A DNA stretch of 64,000 bases from Sphingorhabdus sp. SMR4y. GTDB taxonomy: Bacteria > Pseudomonadota > Alphaproteobacteria > Sphingomonadales > Sphingomonadaceae. The position numbers and the translations under genes are program-made. Position 1 is the stretch's first letter. Each line of letters begins with the position of its first letter. The stretch covers positions 1,466,001 through 1,530,000 of the forward strand of contig NZ_CP022336.1 in the NCBI RefSeq assembly GCF_002218195.1. Reading direction: 5' to 3'. Under the pieces are notes generated by a model. It ran no database searches, had not been told where the DNA came from, and saw only the letters and a program-made list of their open reading frames with translations. Positions 29,548 through 37,743 of the stretch are shown here, in pieces.

Positions 29548-29637
29548 TCCGTTCGCACTGAGCTTGTCGAAGTGCCTCGATCGGGAATATGCTTCCTTGA
29601 CGAGAAGCGCCCTTCGACAGGCTCAGGACGAACGGTC
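29548..29637. repeat. REP-like inverted pair in the rpsG-fusA spacer
   Basis: GTTCGCACTGAGCTTGTCGA (from 29551) and the opposite-strand copy ending at 29636 (reading GTTCGTCCTGAGCCTGTCGA on the minus strand) are reverse complementary over about 28 bases with a few mismatches and flank about 32 bases. The CTGAGC-TGTCGAA core matches that of 6222-6298. In RNA it would form a long hairpin between rpsG and fusA. Confidence 0.65.
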
Positions 29638-29647
29638 TAAACTTATA

Positions 29648-30118
29648 CTACCAGCGATAGTGAGCAAAGGCACGGTTGGCTTCTGCCATCTTGTGCGCAT
29701 CTTCCCGCTTCTTCACCGCGTTGCCGCGATTGTTGGAAGCGTCAAGAATTTCACCCGACAGACGCGCTGCCATTGTGGTTTCGCTGCGACCGCGAGCGGC
29801 GGCAATCATCCAGCGGATCGCCAGAGCCTGCGCACGTTCGGGACGCACTTCGACGGGAACCTGATAGGTCGCACCACCGACACGGCGGCTGCGGACTTCG
29901 ATCCCCGGCTTGATGTTGTTGAGCGCATCATGGAACAGCTGAAGCGGGTCTTTCTTGGCCTTGGCTTCAACGCTGTCAAATGCACCATAAACAATCCGTT
30001 CTGCGGTGGATTTCTTACCATCCATCATCAGGTTGTTCATGAATTTCGAAAGCACCAGATCCTTGAACTTCGGATCGGGCAGGATAACCCGTTTTTCGGG
30101 ACGACGACGACGTGACAT
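29648..30118 (-). CDS. rpsG: 30S ribosomal protein S7
   Basis: 156 residues. Nucleates head assembly. [40 protein letters not shown] and the C-terminal [20 protein letters not shown] are diagnostic. It follows rpsL by 22 bases. Confidence 0.98.
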   Translation of the reverse strand: MSRRRRPEKRVILPDPKFKDLVLSKFMNNLMMDGKKSTAERIVYGAFDSVEAKAKKDPLQLFHDALNNIKPGIEVRSRRVGGATYQVPVEVRPERAQALAIRWMIAAARGRSETTMAARLSGEILDASNNRGNAVKKREDAHKMAEANRAFAHYRW

Positions 30119-30140
30119 ATCTTATAACTCCGAAACTGGA

Positions 30141-30512
30141 TTATTTAGGACGCTTGGCGCCATATTTCGAACGGCTCTGCTTGCGGTCCTTGACACCCTG
30201 GGTATCGAGAACGCCGCGCAGGACGTGGTAACGCACACCGGGAAGGTCGCGAACACGGCCGCCGCGGATCAGGACAACGCTATGCTCCTGAAGGTTATGG
30301 CCTTCACCGGGGATATAGCTGATGACCTCGCGCTGGTTGGTCAGGCGAACCTTGGCAACCTTACGCAGAGCGGAGTTCGGTTTCTTTGGAGTCGTCGTGT
30401 AGACACGGGTGCAAACGCCACGTTTCTGTGGGTTGGCTTCCATGGCCGGCACCTTGGACTTCGTCTTCTGGGGCACCCGCCCTTTACGGACGAGCTGGTT
30501 AATCGTTGGCAT
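30141..30512 (-). CDS. rpsL: 30S ribosomal protein S12 (Arg at position 88)
   Basis: 123 residues. Decoding-centre protein. [10 protein letters not shown] near residue 40 and [20 protein letters not shown] near 70-86 identify it. Residue 88 (codon CGC, complement of 30249-30251) is arginine in [13 protein letters not shown] where E. coli has lysine; Lys-to-Arg at this position gives streptomycin resistance in E. coli and mycobacteria (literature recalled). It is the first gene of the str operon, with a promoter about 140 bases upstream. Confidence 0.98.
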   Translation of the reverse strand: MPTINQLVRKGRVPQKTKSKVPAMEANPQKRGVCTRVYTTTPKKPNSALRKVAKVRLTNQREVISYIPGEGHNLQEHSVVLIRGGRVRDLPGVRYHVLRGVLDTQGVKDRKQSRSKYGAKRPK

Positions 30513-30645
30513 AAAGTCTTCACCTTATAGTAGAATTGTCCTGCATATTGCAGGGGTTACTCTCACCGCCCAAACTGGCGACAAGTGTTTTGCCTATGTA
30601 AGCTTTCTGCGGCGTCGAGCGGAGCCCGAAGAAGCGGAAGCGCGG

Positions 30646-30674
30646 CCCTTAGACGGGATTCGGGGCGGGGTCAA
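30646..30674 (-). promoter_or_regulatory. Candidate promoter of the str operon
   Basis: On the minus strand TTGACC (30674-30669), 17 bases, then TAAGGG (30651-30646). The -35 is near consensus and spacing optimal, the -10 is weak. It leaves a leader of about 130 bases before rpsL that includes a perfect CCTGCA/TGCAGG hairpin (30540-30554). Confidence 0.45.
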
Positions 30675-30769
30675 GGTCACATTCTCCCCGCCGAATGCAA
30701 ATATACTAATTGCTTCAAGAGCCAACAGACTGCTACTCTTTTAACGTGGTCTGTGGTCAGGAGAAAATT

Positions 30770-31735
30770 ATGACGGTCCTTTCTGATAGCGAAATACAAG
30801 ACCAAATAAAAAGCGGTAAATTGGTGCTCGAAGCGGAAGCCTCAAGAGCAGAAGAATGCTCTTATGCGTTTCGGGCAGGCCGAGCTTTCCTTGCAGGACA
30901 TGATGACGGGGAAATAGATTTTGCATCCGATCCCAGAATAAAGATTGTCGTTGATCCTGGCAAGATGGTTTGGATTAGAACTTATGAAAAAGTCTCTCTA
31001 CCAAACGACTTAGTAGGCTTTTGGTGGCAAACGAATACACTTTCAAAGAAAGGATTAATGCTTATCAACATGAGCATGGTTGAGCCAGGCTATAACGGGT
31101 GCCTGGCTTGTTTGTTTGTAAATTTCGGCAATCAAAAGATTGTGATTGAAGCAAAAATGTCGATCGCGAAAATGGTTTTTGTAAGGATTGGAGGCCAAGT
31201 TGCTTCGCCATATACAAAAACACAATCGGTGGACGAATATGACCATGCTCTGCAAGAATTATCAGTAAATCAGCCGTCTTCCTTCCTCCAAATTGGCGAC
31301 ATCGCATCGGGCATCGATCATGAACGGACAAAGGCTATTAAGGATGTTGAGGATAAAATCGCTGAAGGGAAAACCACACTGGAAAATGAAAGTAAAATTT
31401 TATCCGGTTCGATAGCCTCAGAGTTTTCCAATCAAAAGACTATGATGATAAACGAGTTTAAAGCAGATGCACCCAAAGCGATATGGAAATCTCTTGGCTA
31501 TGCTGCACTTGTTTTGTTGCTAATTGGAATAAGCACCGCGATCGCAGGATGGGTTTATAATAACGCGTTTGAAGATACGAAAAAAATTGCGCGAGAAGAA
31601 GCGATCAAGGCTGTAAACGATAGAGTTGTGATCAGAGCAAGTACCGCATCTGAAAGCTCTCAAGACATTGAAAAACAAATAAAAACATTAACCGACCGAC
31701 TAGTGGAACTAGAAAGCGCCGCAAAAAGTGAATGA
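30770..31735 (+). CDS. Membrane-anchored protein with degenerate dCTP deaminase/dUTPase-like domain
   Basis: 321 residues from an ATG with a strong CAGGAG site. Residues 4-150 align by eye with dCTP deaminase: LSDSEIQDQIKSGKLVL at the start, VSLPNDLVGF near 75, then TLSKKGLML and VEPGYNGCL. The E. coli catalytic residues Ser111, Arg115 and Glu138 (numbers recalled) fall on Asn89, Lys93 and Leu115, so deamination is unlikely. Residues 185-235 look helical or coiled-coil, 241-263 are one transmembrane helix, and 270-318 a second charged helix. Base composition is clearly more AT-rich than the neighbours and codons such as AGA, ATA and TTA are frequent, suggesting transfer. The next gene overlaps by 8 bases. 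A nucleotide-sensing role is inference. Confidence 0.75.
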   Translation: MTVLSDSEIQDQIKSGKLVLEAEASRAEECSYAFRAGRAFLAGHDDGEIDFASDPRIKIVVDPGKMVWIRTYEKVSLPNDLVGFWWQTNTLSKKGLMLINMSMVEPGYNGCLACLFVNFGNQKIVIEAKMSIAKMVFVRIGGQVASPYTKTQSVDEYDHALQELSVNQPSSFLQIGDIASGIDHERTKAIKDVEDKIAEGKTTLENESKILSGSIASEFSNQKTMMINEFKADAPKAIWKSLGYAALVLLLIGISTAIAGWVYNNAFEDTKKIAREEAIKAVNDRVVIRASTASESSQDIEKQIKTLTDRLVELESAAKSE

Positions 31736-32438
31736 TATTACACTGCCAATTCAAAATAAGAATATTCTTCGCCCAGAGGATGCATATGATTTAAGTGCCA
31801 AATTTTATGACAGTTGGAAATGGCAAGAATTCTGGCGAAATTATGAAGCTCCAATCGTTCGAGACATCGCCAGTCGAGCATGCAGCCAAAAGCGGTCTGG
31901 CTTAAATATTCTTGATATAGGTTGTGGGACCGGGTGGTATCTCGATTATCTTGCTGATTTGTCCAAAATGCGCACTGGAATTGATATAAGCAGAGGGATG
32001 CTAACGGTTGCTACCGGGCGATTAAGAGATGTCTACCTCAGACATGCCGATGTTGAGTTCACCCGCTTTAGCAAATCAAAGTACGATCTGATTCTAGGCA
32101 CGCGGATTTTGTCTCACTTGCAACACCCAGTCCCATTAATTGAAAAGCTTAGAGATGCTATCCATGGTTCGGGTTGGCTGATCTTGTCTGACGTCGATTC
32201 AACTCACAATTATACTGCAACAAAATTACCGGTTGCCAATACGTCGGTATTGGCAAAAACGTATAAGCACGAACGAACGAAGCTCTTTGCGACAATAGAA
32301 AATCTAGGGTTCGCTAGCTTTGAAATGAAGCTAATCGGAATAAACGGTGAGATAATTGATGTGAATAGATTTCAAGATCATTTCAGGCGAAATGATCTAG
32401 CCGGATGGGTTGCTGGATGGCGAAAAACTATATCCTGA
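31728..32438 (+). CDS. Class I SAM-dependent methyltransferase
   Basis: 236 residues from a GTG at 31728 that overlaps the end of the previous gene by 8 bases, so translation is coupled. Motif I is LDIGCGTG at residues 62-69, followed by an acidic GIDISRGML turn (motif II) and YDLILGTRILSHL (motif IV region). The N-terminal YDLSAKFYDSW segment is common in small-molecule or protein methyltransferases of the Methyltransf_11/25 type. The target is unknown. It shares the low GC content of its partner and the pair stands alone between the str operon and a gene-poor region. Confidence 0.85.
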   Translation: MNDITLPIQNKNILRPEDAYDLSAKFYDSWKWQEFWRNYEAPIVRDIASRACSQKRSGLNILDIGCGTGWYLDYLADLSKMRTGIDISRGMLTVATGRLRDVYLRHADVEFTRFSKSKYDLILGTRILSHLQHPVPLIEKLRDAIHGSGWLILSDVDSTHNYTATKLPVANTSVLAKTYKHERTKLFATIENLGFASFEMKLIGINGEIIDVNRFQDHFRRNDLAGWVAGWRKTIS

Positions 32439-32911
32439 TAGAGAAAGCTAAACGTGGATTTATCGGTACGTTCATCCACTAGGATCACGGTGACAGGTGC
32501 AACAATCCCCGATTAACACCAAATCACCCAATAACCGACAACCGCACCCCCATAGCCCGCCCCTGACCGGTTCCACTTTCCTACACAGGCCCGGCTTGCT
32601 ATGCTCCGCGCCGGCTCTTTGACATGTTGCATCCTTCGATCCCGGCCGTTGTGCTATCGCGCGTCCCGGTCGCCAACTTCTATTATTGGCGGTGAATTTA
32701 TTGCGCCTTCACAGACAGTAAGCGGCGATAGTTCAGAGCGGGCGCAGCCAGATGGCTTTTGCGCCATTTTCCGTCATTGGCCCGAACTTTGACGAACTTC
32801 GGGATTGCGGAGCCCTCACCGACGGACGGACGGACGACCCCGCCCCCTTCCCCGAATGTGACGCGCCGAGCTTTCTTCGTGCCTTTGCGGCTTCGTGTGA
32901 TCCGATAGGGG

Positions 32912-32930
32912 TCCTGAACCGTGTTCAGGA
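32912..32930. repeat. REP-like palindrome, copy 1
   Basis: TCCTGAAC, 3 bases, GTTCAGGA: a perfect 8-pair inverted repeat followed by TGACGAG. The same unit with one mismatch is at 33547-33565, and a half copy (GTTCAGGATGACGA) is at 33631-33644. Confidence 0.6.
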
Positions 32931-32970
32931 TGACGAGGGCGGCTCACCACCCTGCCCCCCCACCCCGCGC

Positions 32971-33000
32971 AAAAAAAACGCCGGCGTAAACACACCGGCG
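32971..33000 (-). terminator. Terminator of the host-attachment protein gene
   Basis: On the minus strand CGCCGG (33000-32995) pairs with CCGGCG (32984-32979) and is followed by eight bases that are all T (32978-32971). It lies 47 bases after the stop of the gene at 33047. Confidence 0.75.
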
Positions 33001-33046
33001 CTCTTCTAATGCTATTCCGGCCGCGCCAAGGGGCGCCAGCCACGCC

Positions 33047-33439
33047 TTATTGCGCCAGCGATTTCTCGATATCGGCGACCGGCGAATTGATCAGCGTCTT
33101 GGCCTGTTCCAGCACGATCTTGTCGCTCACTTCCTTGTGCAGCAGCGGGCGTATTTCGCCGAGCGTGTCCGGATCGGCGACCAGGATCAACCGCTCATAG
33201 GAGCCCTTGTGGGCGCGGTCATAGAGCTGTTCGGCGATGATTTTGGAAAATGTCGCTTCCATGCTTTCCCGGTCGGACTGGTCGGGCGGCGATTTGCCGG
33301 ACGGCCCCTGATCGGCCAGATCTCCGGGTGTCCAGTCACCGTCATGCTCCAGCGCACCGCTCCTGACATAGAAGGTCTTGGCCTCCCGGCCGGTGGCGAC
33401 GACGACAAATGTTTCTTCCGGAAAATTCAGGTTACCCAT
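33047..33439 (-). CDS. Host attachment family protein
   Basis: 130 residues from the MGNLNFPEETFVVVATGREA start at 33439, supported by an AAGGAC ribosome site; a longer frame to 33547 adds a basic stretch with no support. The sequence fits the family first named for Agrobacterium attachment to plant cells: N-terminal beta strand with a conserved basic turn, and C-terminal YERLILVADPDTLGEIRPLL followed by LINSPVADIEKSL. The fold resembles eRF1 domain-like/peptidyl-tRNA hydrolase-type cores. True function in free-living bacteria is unclear. Confidence 0.75.
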   Translation of the reverse strand: MGNLNFPEETFVVVATGREAKTFYVRSGALEHDGDWTPGDLADQGPSGKSPPDQSDRESMEATFSKIIAEQLYDRAHKGSYERLILVADPDTLGEIRPLLHKEVSDKIVLEQAKTLINSPVADIEKSLAQ

Positions 33440-33789
33440 ATTCTTGTCCTTTTTAGGTGCTTTCAGGTTCGGACAATCAACGCACGGTTGCGGGAAAGGT
33501 TGCCTGCGGGGGCGGATGGCAGGGCGTTGCCCCCTCCCCCTCGTCATCCTGAACCTGGTTCAGGGCCTCCATCGGCAGCGCGCGATCCAGGGGGGGGGTC
33601 CTGAGCCGAAGGCCACCGCAAGGTAAACACGTTCAGGATGACGATTTGCGATCTCCACAACATCCCTCTTGTCACAATGGTGACGCGCGAAATTCTCTGA
33701 AATGTCATCCCGAGACCGTCAGCCTGTCACAGCCTTGCTGCACTGCACCATCCGTTCCCGTGTCGCCCATCAAAAGGTTGAAGACTTCC
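33440..33789. other. Spacer with REP-like units before the TonB receptor
   Basis: 350 bases with no gene. It holds the second REP-like palindrome (33547-33565), a run of G residues near 33591-33599, and a REP half site at 33631. An open frame in phase with the TonB receptor extends back to 33646 but has no signal peptide until the Met at 33790. Confidence 0.6.
33547..33565. repeat. REP-like palindrome, copy 2
   Basis: TCCTGAAC, CTG, GTTCAGGG preceded by CGTCA. Same design as the copy at 32912-32930, in opposite orientation relative to the TGACG flank; the two bracket the host-attachment gene. Confidence 0.55.
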
Positions 33790-36123
33790 ATGACAAAATC
33801 CCTGCCCGCCGCCCTCTCCCGCCCTTCACTGATCGCGCTTACCGCCGCGATTTTCATGGCCGGCACCGCTCCGGCCGTTGCGCAGTCCGGCAGCGACGAT
33901 ATTGCCGGGGACAGCGATGGCGACGTGATCATCGTGACCGCCCAGAAGATCGAGCAAAAGGCGACCGATGTGCCGATTACCATTTCGGCAAACAGCGGCG
34001 AACGGCTCAGAGAACTGGGCGTTTCCGATCTCGACGAGCTGTCCAACTATGTCCCCGGTCTCAATATCCAGGAGCAGAGCGCCAACAATCCCGGCGTGGT
34101 CATTCGCGGCATCACGTCGGACAGCGGATCGGCACAACAGGCGGCACGCGTCACGCTCTATTACAACGGCGTCGACATTTCGCGGTCGCGCGGTTCCTAT
34201 CAGGATATCTACGACATTGACCGGATCGAGGTGATCAAGGGACCGCAGGCCACGCTGTTCGGCACCGCCTCGGCGGTTGGCGCGATCAGCATCATCTCGG
34301 CGCGCCCCGAACCCGGTTTTTCCGGCGAAATAAGCGCGAGCTACGGCAATTATGATGCCTATACGCTCAGCGGCCATCTCAACACCGGCAATGACACGGT
34401 CGCGTTGCGGCTGGCCGGAGCCTACAAGAAGCGCGACGGCTATGTCACCAATCTGGCTCCGAACCAGGACGACCTTTATGCGCAGGACCAGCTGGGCGCC
34501 CGTGCATCCCTGCGCTTCACGCCGAGCAGCGACTTCACCGCCGACCTCATCCTGACCTATGACCGGCAGCGCAATTCCGGAACGCCGTTCATATCCGGCA
34601 CCCTGCCGACCAGCGCCGGACCGGCTGATCCCTTTGGTGTGGCCGACCTGCGCGGATCGCCGTTTTCCGCTGCGGTTCTGGGTGACGACAAGCTCGGCCT
34701 GACCCGCGACGTCTATGATGCCAGTCTGACGATGAGCTGGGACTTTGCCGACGACTGGAATGTCACCATGGTCAACGGGTTTCGCAAGTTTAACAGCAAC
34801 GAGGTCTTTGACGCCGACGGTTCCGCTGCCTTCTATCTCGAATTTGCCGAGGATGCCAATGGCGAACAAGGCAGCCATGAAACCCGCTTTACATACAATA
34901 ATGGCAGCACGTTCCGCGGCAGTTTTGGCTGGAACCTGTTTCGCGAGGACAGCAACCAGCGGGTGCCCTTCTCGACCGACGAAGTCACCTATTTCCAGTG
35001 TGTCGCCGGGATCGTCGTTGCCGGTGTCGATTGCGTGAACAGCGCCGGCATACCCGCCGGCGATGCAATCCGCGATCTGACCGGCGGCGCGGTCGACGCC
35101 ATCCCCTATCAGGCGGTTTTCGAAAATCTCGGCAAGAATGACAGCTATTCGGTCTTTGCCGACGGCACATGGATCCCGACCTCCAGCCTCGAGCTGACCG
35201 CGGGCGTGCGGGTGCTGATCGAAAAGCGCCGCTCGGGCTACCGCGCAACCGCGCCGAGCACCATCCTCAATCCCGGCAACACGCCCTTCCCGATTACCGA
35301 CACCGCAGGGCAAACATTCCGTACCGAGGACAGTTTCTCGGCCGTTTTGCCACGCTTCAACATCCTTTACCGCTTCTCCGACGAGATCAACGGCTTCGCC
35401 ACGATCTCCAAGGGCCGTCGGTCGGCGACCGTCAATGCCAGCGCGACCAGCACCCCGACCGGACCAGTCGGCAGTTTCGCAGATATCGCGCCGGAAATTG
35501 TATGGAATTACGAAGTCGGCCTGAAAGGCGCGGTTGGCCCGGTATCCGGATCGCTGGGCGTCTACTATCAAGCCTATGACAATTTTCAGGTCACGATCAA
35601 CGATCCGGCCAATCCGGGGACCACTACGACGCTCAGCGCCGGCAGCGCCACCAACTTCGGGGTTGAAGCCGAAGTCAATGTCCGCGCGGCGGACTGGCTG
35701 AGCCTGTTTGCCAATATCGGCTATATCGATGGTGGCATCGATGACGAGCCAGGCAACGGCAATCTGGCCGGGTCACGCTTTCGCCTCCAGCCGGAGGTCC
35801 AGGCAGCAGGTGGATTCACCATCGATTACCCGATCAATGACAGCACCCGTTTCTTCGCAACGCCCAGCGTCACCTTTCGCAGCCGGGTCTATTTCGAAGC
35901 ACCGAACAATATCCTGACCAGTCAGGAAGCGGTGACACTGGTCAACCTGCGCGCCGGCTTGTCCTTTGCTGACGAACGGTTCGAAATTGCCGGCTTTGTC
36001 CGCAATCTGACCAACAAGGATTATCTGCTCGATGCCGGCAATACCGGCGGGGCCTTTGGTATCCCGACCTTCATCCCGGCCGAACCGCGTTTCTATGGTA
36101 TTCAGGCCAGTGCCAAATTCTAG
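33790..36123 (+). CDS. TonB-dependent outer-membrane receptor
   Basis: 777 residues from the ATG at 33790, which begins a signal peptide ending AVAQS near residue 30. A TonB box-like segment DVIIVTAQKIEQKATDVPIT leads into the plug domain (IDRIEVIKGPQATLFGTASA near 145) and a beta-barrel ending in an aromatic residue (FYGIQASAKF), as needed for outer-membrane insertion. No iron regulator or ABC genes are adjacent, so the substrate is unknown; in sphingomonads these receptors also import glycans and aromatic or lignin-like compounds. Confidence 0.92.
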   Translation: MTKSLPAALSRPSLIALTAAIFMAGTAPAVAQSGSDDIAGDSDGDVIIVTAQKIEQKATDVPITISANSGERLRELGVSDLDELSNYVPGLNIQEQSANNPGVVIRGITSDSGSAQQAARVTLYYNGVDISRSRGSYQDIYDIDRIEVIKGPQATLFGTASAVGAISIISARPEPGFSGEISASYGNYDAYTLSGHLNTGNDTVALRLAGAYKKRDGYVTNLAPNQDDLYAQDQLGARASLRFTPSSDFTADLILTYDRQRNSGTPFISGTLPTSAGPADPFGVADLRGSPFSAAVLGDDKLGLTRDVYDASLTMSWDFADDWNVTMVNGFRKFNSNEVFDADGSAAFYLEFAEDANGEQGSHETRFTYNNGSTFRGSFGWNLFREDSNQRVPFSTDEVTYFQCVAGIVVAGVDCVNSAGIPAGDAIRDLTGGAVDAIPYQAVFENLGKNDSYSVFADGTWIPTSSLELTAGVRVLIEKRRSGYRATAPSTILNPGNTPFPITDTAGQTFRTEDSFSAVLPRFNILYRFSDEINGFATISKGRRSATVNASATSTPTGPVGSFADIAPEIVWNYEVGLKGAVGPVSGSLGVYYQAYDNFQVTINDPANPGTTTTLSAGSATNFGVEAEVNVRAADWLSLFANIGYIDGGIDDEPGNGNLAGSRFRLQPEVQAAGGFTIDYPINDSTRFFATPSVTFRSRVYFEAPNNILTSQEAVTLVNLRAGLSFADERFEIAGFVRNLTNKDYLLDAGNTGGAFGIPTFIPAEPRFYGIQASAKF

Positions 36124-36147
36124 TATCGGAGGTCTCAGGAAGATCAC

Positions 36148-36180
36148 ATTCCCGGCGAAGGCAGTGCCTTTGCCGGGAAT
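36148..36180. terminator. Hairpin after the TonB receptor gene
   Basis: ATTCCCGGCGAAGGC and GCCTTTGCCGGGAAT pair over 15 positions with one mismatch and a 3-base loop, 25 bases after the stop. No T run, so termination may be Rho-assisted, or it may stabilise the mRNA. Confidence 0.5.
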
Positions 36181-36349
36181 GCTCTGACTGCTGTTTGCCG
36201 TCGGAATACCGCGCGGCGGTCTCTCTGCAAGCGGCCCGATACCCGCCGCTTTGCCCGCCGGTCGAAATAATTTGTTAACCCTATTTTTACACCAGCCACC
36301 TAGTCTGAACATAACGGATTGACCCGCGACTGCAGGATGGCATGACAAC

Positions 36350-37528
36350 ATGGATATGATGCCGCTATCGGAAAAGAACTGGCAGGCTTCCTGGCTGGCT
36401 CCATGGCGGTCGCCGAAAATTCCGCAAGAGATCCGTTCCTCGGTCGAGGCGATGCAATTGCACCGGGCGATGACCCATGTTCCGATGATATATCTGGTCG
36501 CCATTTTCAATCTGGTGGCGGTGATGATTCTCTCTGCCCATGAAGGCGTCGAACCGATATATTATGGCTGGATGGGGCTGATGGCAGTGGGCTGCGTCGG
36601 ACGCATGGTCATGTGGATACGCTACCCGAAAGATCCGGACTCCCTGATTCACACGCAGAAAATACTCAGGAACCTGTCCCTGCTCTCGGTCGGCATCGTG
36701 TCGTTTCTCAGCATCTGGTCCGTATTCATCATTGCCACCGGCATGTTCGCCAACCAGATGTTCATCCCGATGTCGCTGGTTTTCGGATCGACCTGCATCG
36801 CCCACTGCCTGGCCTGCATCAAGAAGGCGGCTGTCTCCGTCCTGTTTGTCGGTGTCATTCCCTCCGCGGTGGCAATGATCCTTGTCGGCGGCTTTGACGA
36901 CATGATCATGGGATGGAGCATGATCACCATCGCGCTGCTGATGATCCGGTTCATCATCGACAGCTATAACCAGATCATCACTGGCCTGATCATGCGCCAT
37001 ACCATCTGGAAACAGGCGCATAGCGACCCCCTGACCGGGCTGGACAATCGCCGGGCGATGATGAACTATCTCGCCTTGGCCGAACAGTCTTTTGCGAGAA
37101 ACGGCCGCGGCTTTGCGGTCGCCCTGATCGATCTTAACAGTTTCAAGCAGGTCAACGACAATCTGGGCCATGACATCGGAGACCATTTGCTGGTCGAGGT
37201 CGCCAACCGGCTGAGACAAAGCTGTGCTGAAGAGGAAATTGTCGGTCGTCTTGGAGGGGATGAATTTCTGATCCTGATACCCGGTGCGGACAGTCGCGAA
37301 CAGGCTCTGGAAAGAGCATCTGCCTTTCTCGCCGGACTGGCCACACCAGCCCGGATAGACGGCCATGTCCTGACCCCTTCGGCCAGCCTCGGCATCGCTG
37401 TCCAGGCACTGGACGGCAATGGTACCGAGCAGTTGCTGAAGGCTGCCGACGGCGCACTCTACAAGATGAAGCGTGGCGGCAAGGGCATGAACAGATCGGC
37501 AAAGCCGGCGCTGCGCATTATCGCCTGA
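36350..37528 (+). CDS. Membrane diguanylate cyclase (GGDEF)
   Basis: 392 residues. Five to six predicted transmembrane helices between residues 45 and 205 form an uncharacterised sensor, followed by a GGDEF domain from about 220 (HSDPLTGLDNRRAM) with an intact GRLGGDEFLIL active site near residue 301. The RxxD inhibitory site normally four residues before the active-site arginine is replaced by AEEE, so product inhibition at that site is not expected. Makes cyclic-di-GMP from GTP. No EAL domain. Single gene; the neighbours do not suggest the output. Confidence 0.92.
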   Translation: MDMMPLSEKNWQASWLAPWRSPKIPQEIRSSVEAMQLHRAMTHVPMIYLVAIFNLVAVMILSAHEGVEPIYYGWMGLMAVGCVGRMVMWIRYPKDPDSLIHTQKILRNLSLLSVGIVSFLSIWSVFIIATGMFANQMFIPMSLVFGSTCIAHCLACIKKAAVSVLFVGVIPSAVAMILVGGFDDMIMGWSMITIALLMIRFIIDSYNQIITGLIMRHTIWKQAHSDPLTGLDNRRAMMNYLALAEQSFARNGRGFAVALIDLNSFKQVNDNLGHDIGDHLLVEVANRLRQSCAEEEIVGRLGGDEFLILIPGADSREQALERASAFLAGLATPARIDGHVLTPSASLGIAVQALDGNGTEQLLKAADGALYKMKRGGKGMNRSAKPALRIIA

Positions 37529-37534
37529 AACGGC

Positions 37535-37560
37535 GGCAGGCGGTCAACGCCCCGCCTGCC
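37535..37560 (+). terminator. Hairpin after the diguanylate cyclase gene
   Basis: GGCAGGCGG (37535-37543) and CCGCCTGCC (37552-37560) form a perfect 9-pair stem 6 bases after the stop. No clear T run. Confidence 0.45.
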
Positions 37561-37743
37561 AACAGGCCTGACCCGGCCACAGACATCGCGGACATTGCAA
37601 CCAATATCGGTATGTCGGGTTCTTCCTGACATATTTATCCATGATGGGCGGGGCCTACCTGTCTGAAAACACGTACTGCGCCCAGCAGCCTGCCATCATA
37701 TAAATCATATAATCTGCGCATTGAATTACAGGAACCGATATTC

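Larger units (their letters stand above)
32439..33046. other. Gene-poor region downstream of the two-gene island
   Basis: 608 bases with no convincing gene. It returns to high GC after about 32500. It contains a perfect TCCTGAAC/GTTCAGGA repeat (32912-32930) and the terminator of the downstream minus-strand gene (32971-33000). Open frames here lack ribosome sites and family similarity. Confidence 0.6.

Noticed and set aside
30770..31735. Annotation as active dCTP deaminase
   Set aside because: The aligned catalytic Glu is Leu and the Ser/Arg positions are Asn/Lys, so the fold name is kept but the activity is not claimed.
33826..35571. 581-codon minus-strand frame
   Set aside because: Antisense of the TonB receptor; no motif or ribosome site.
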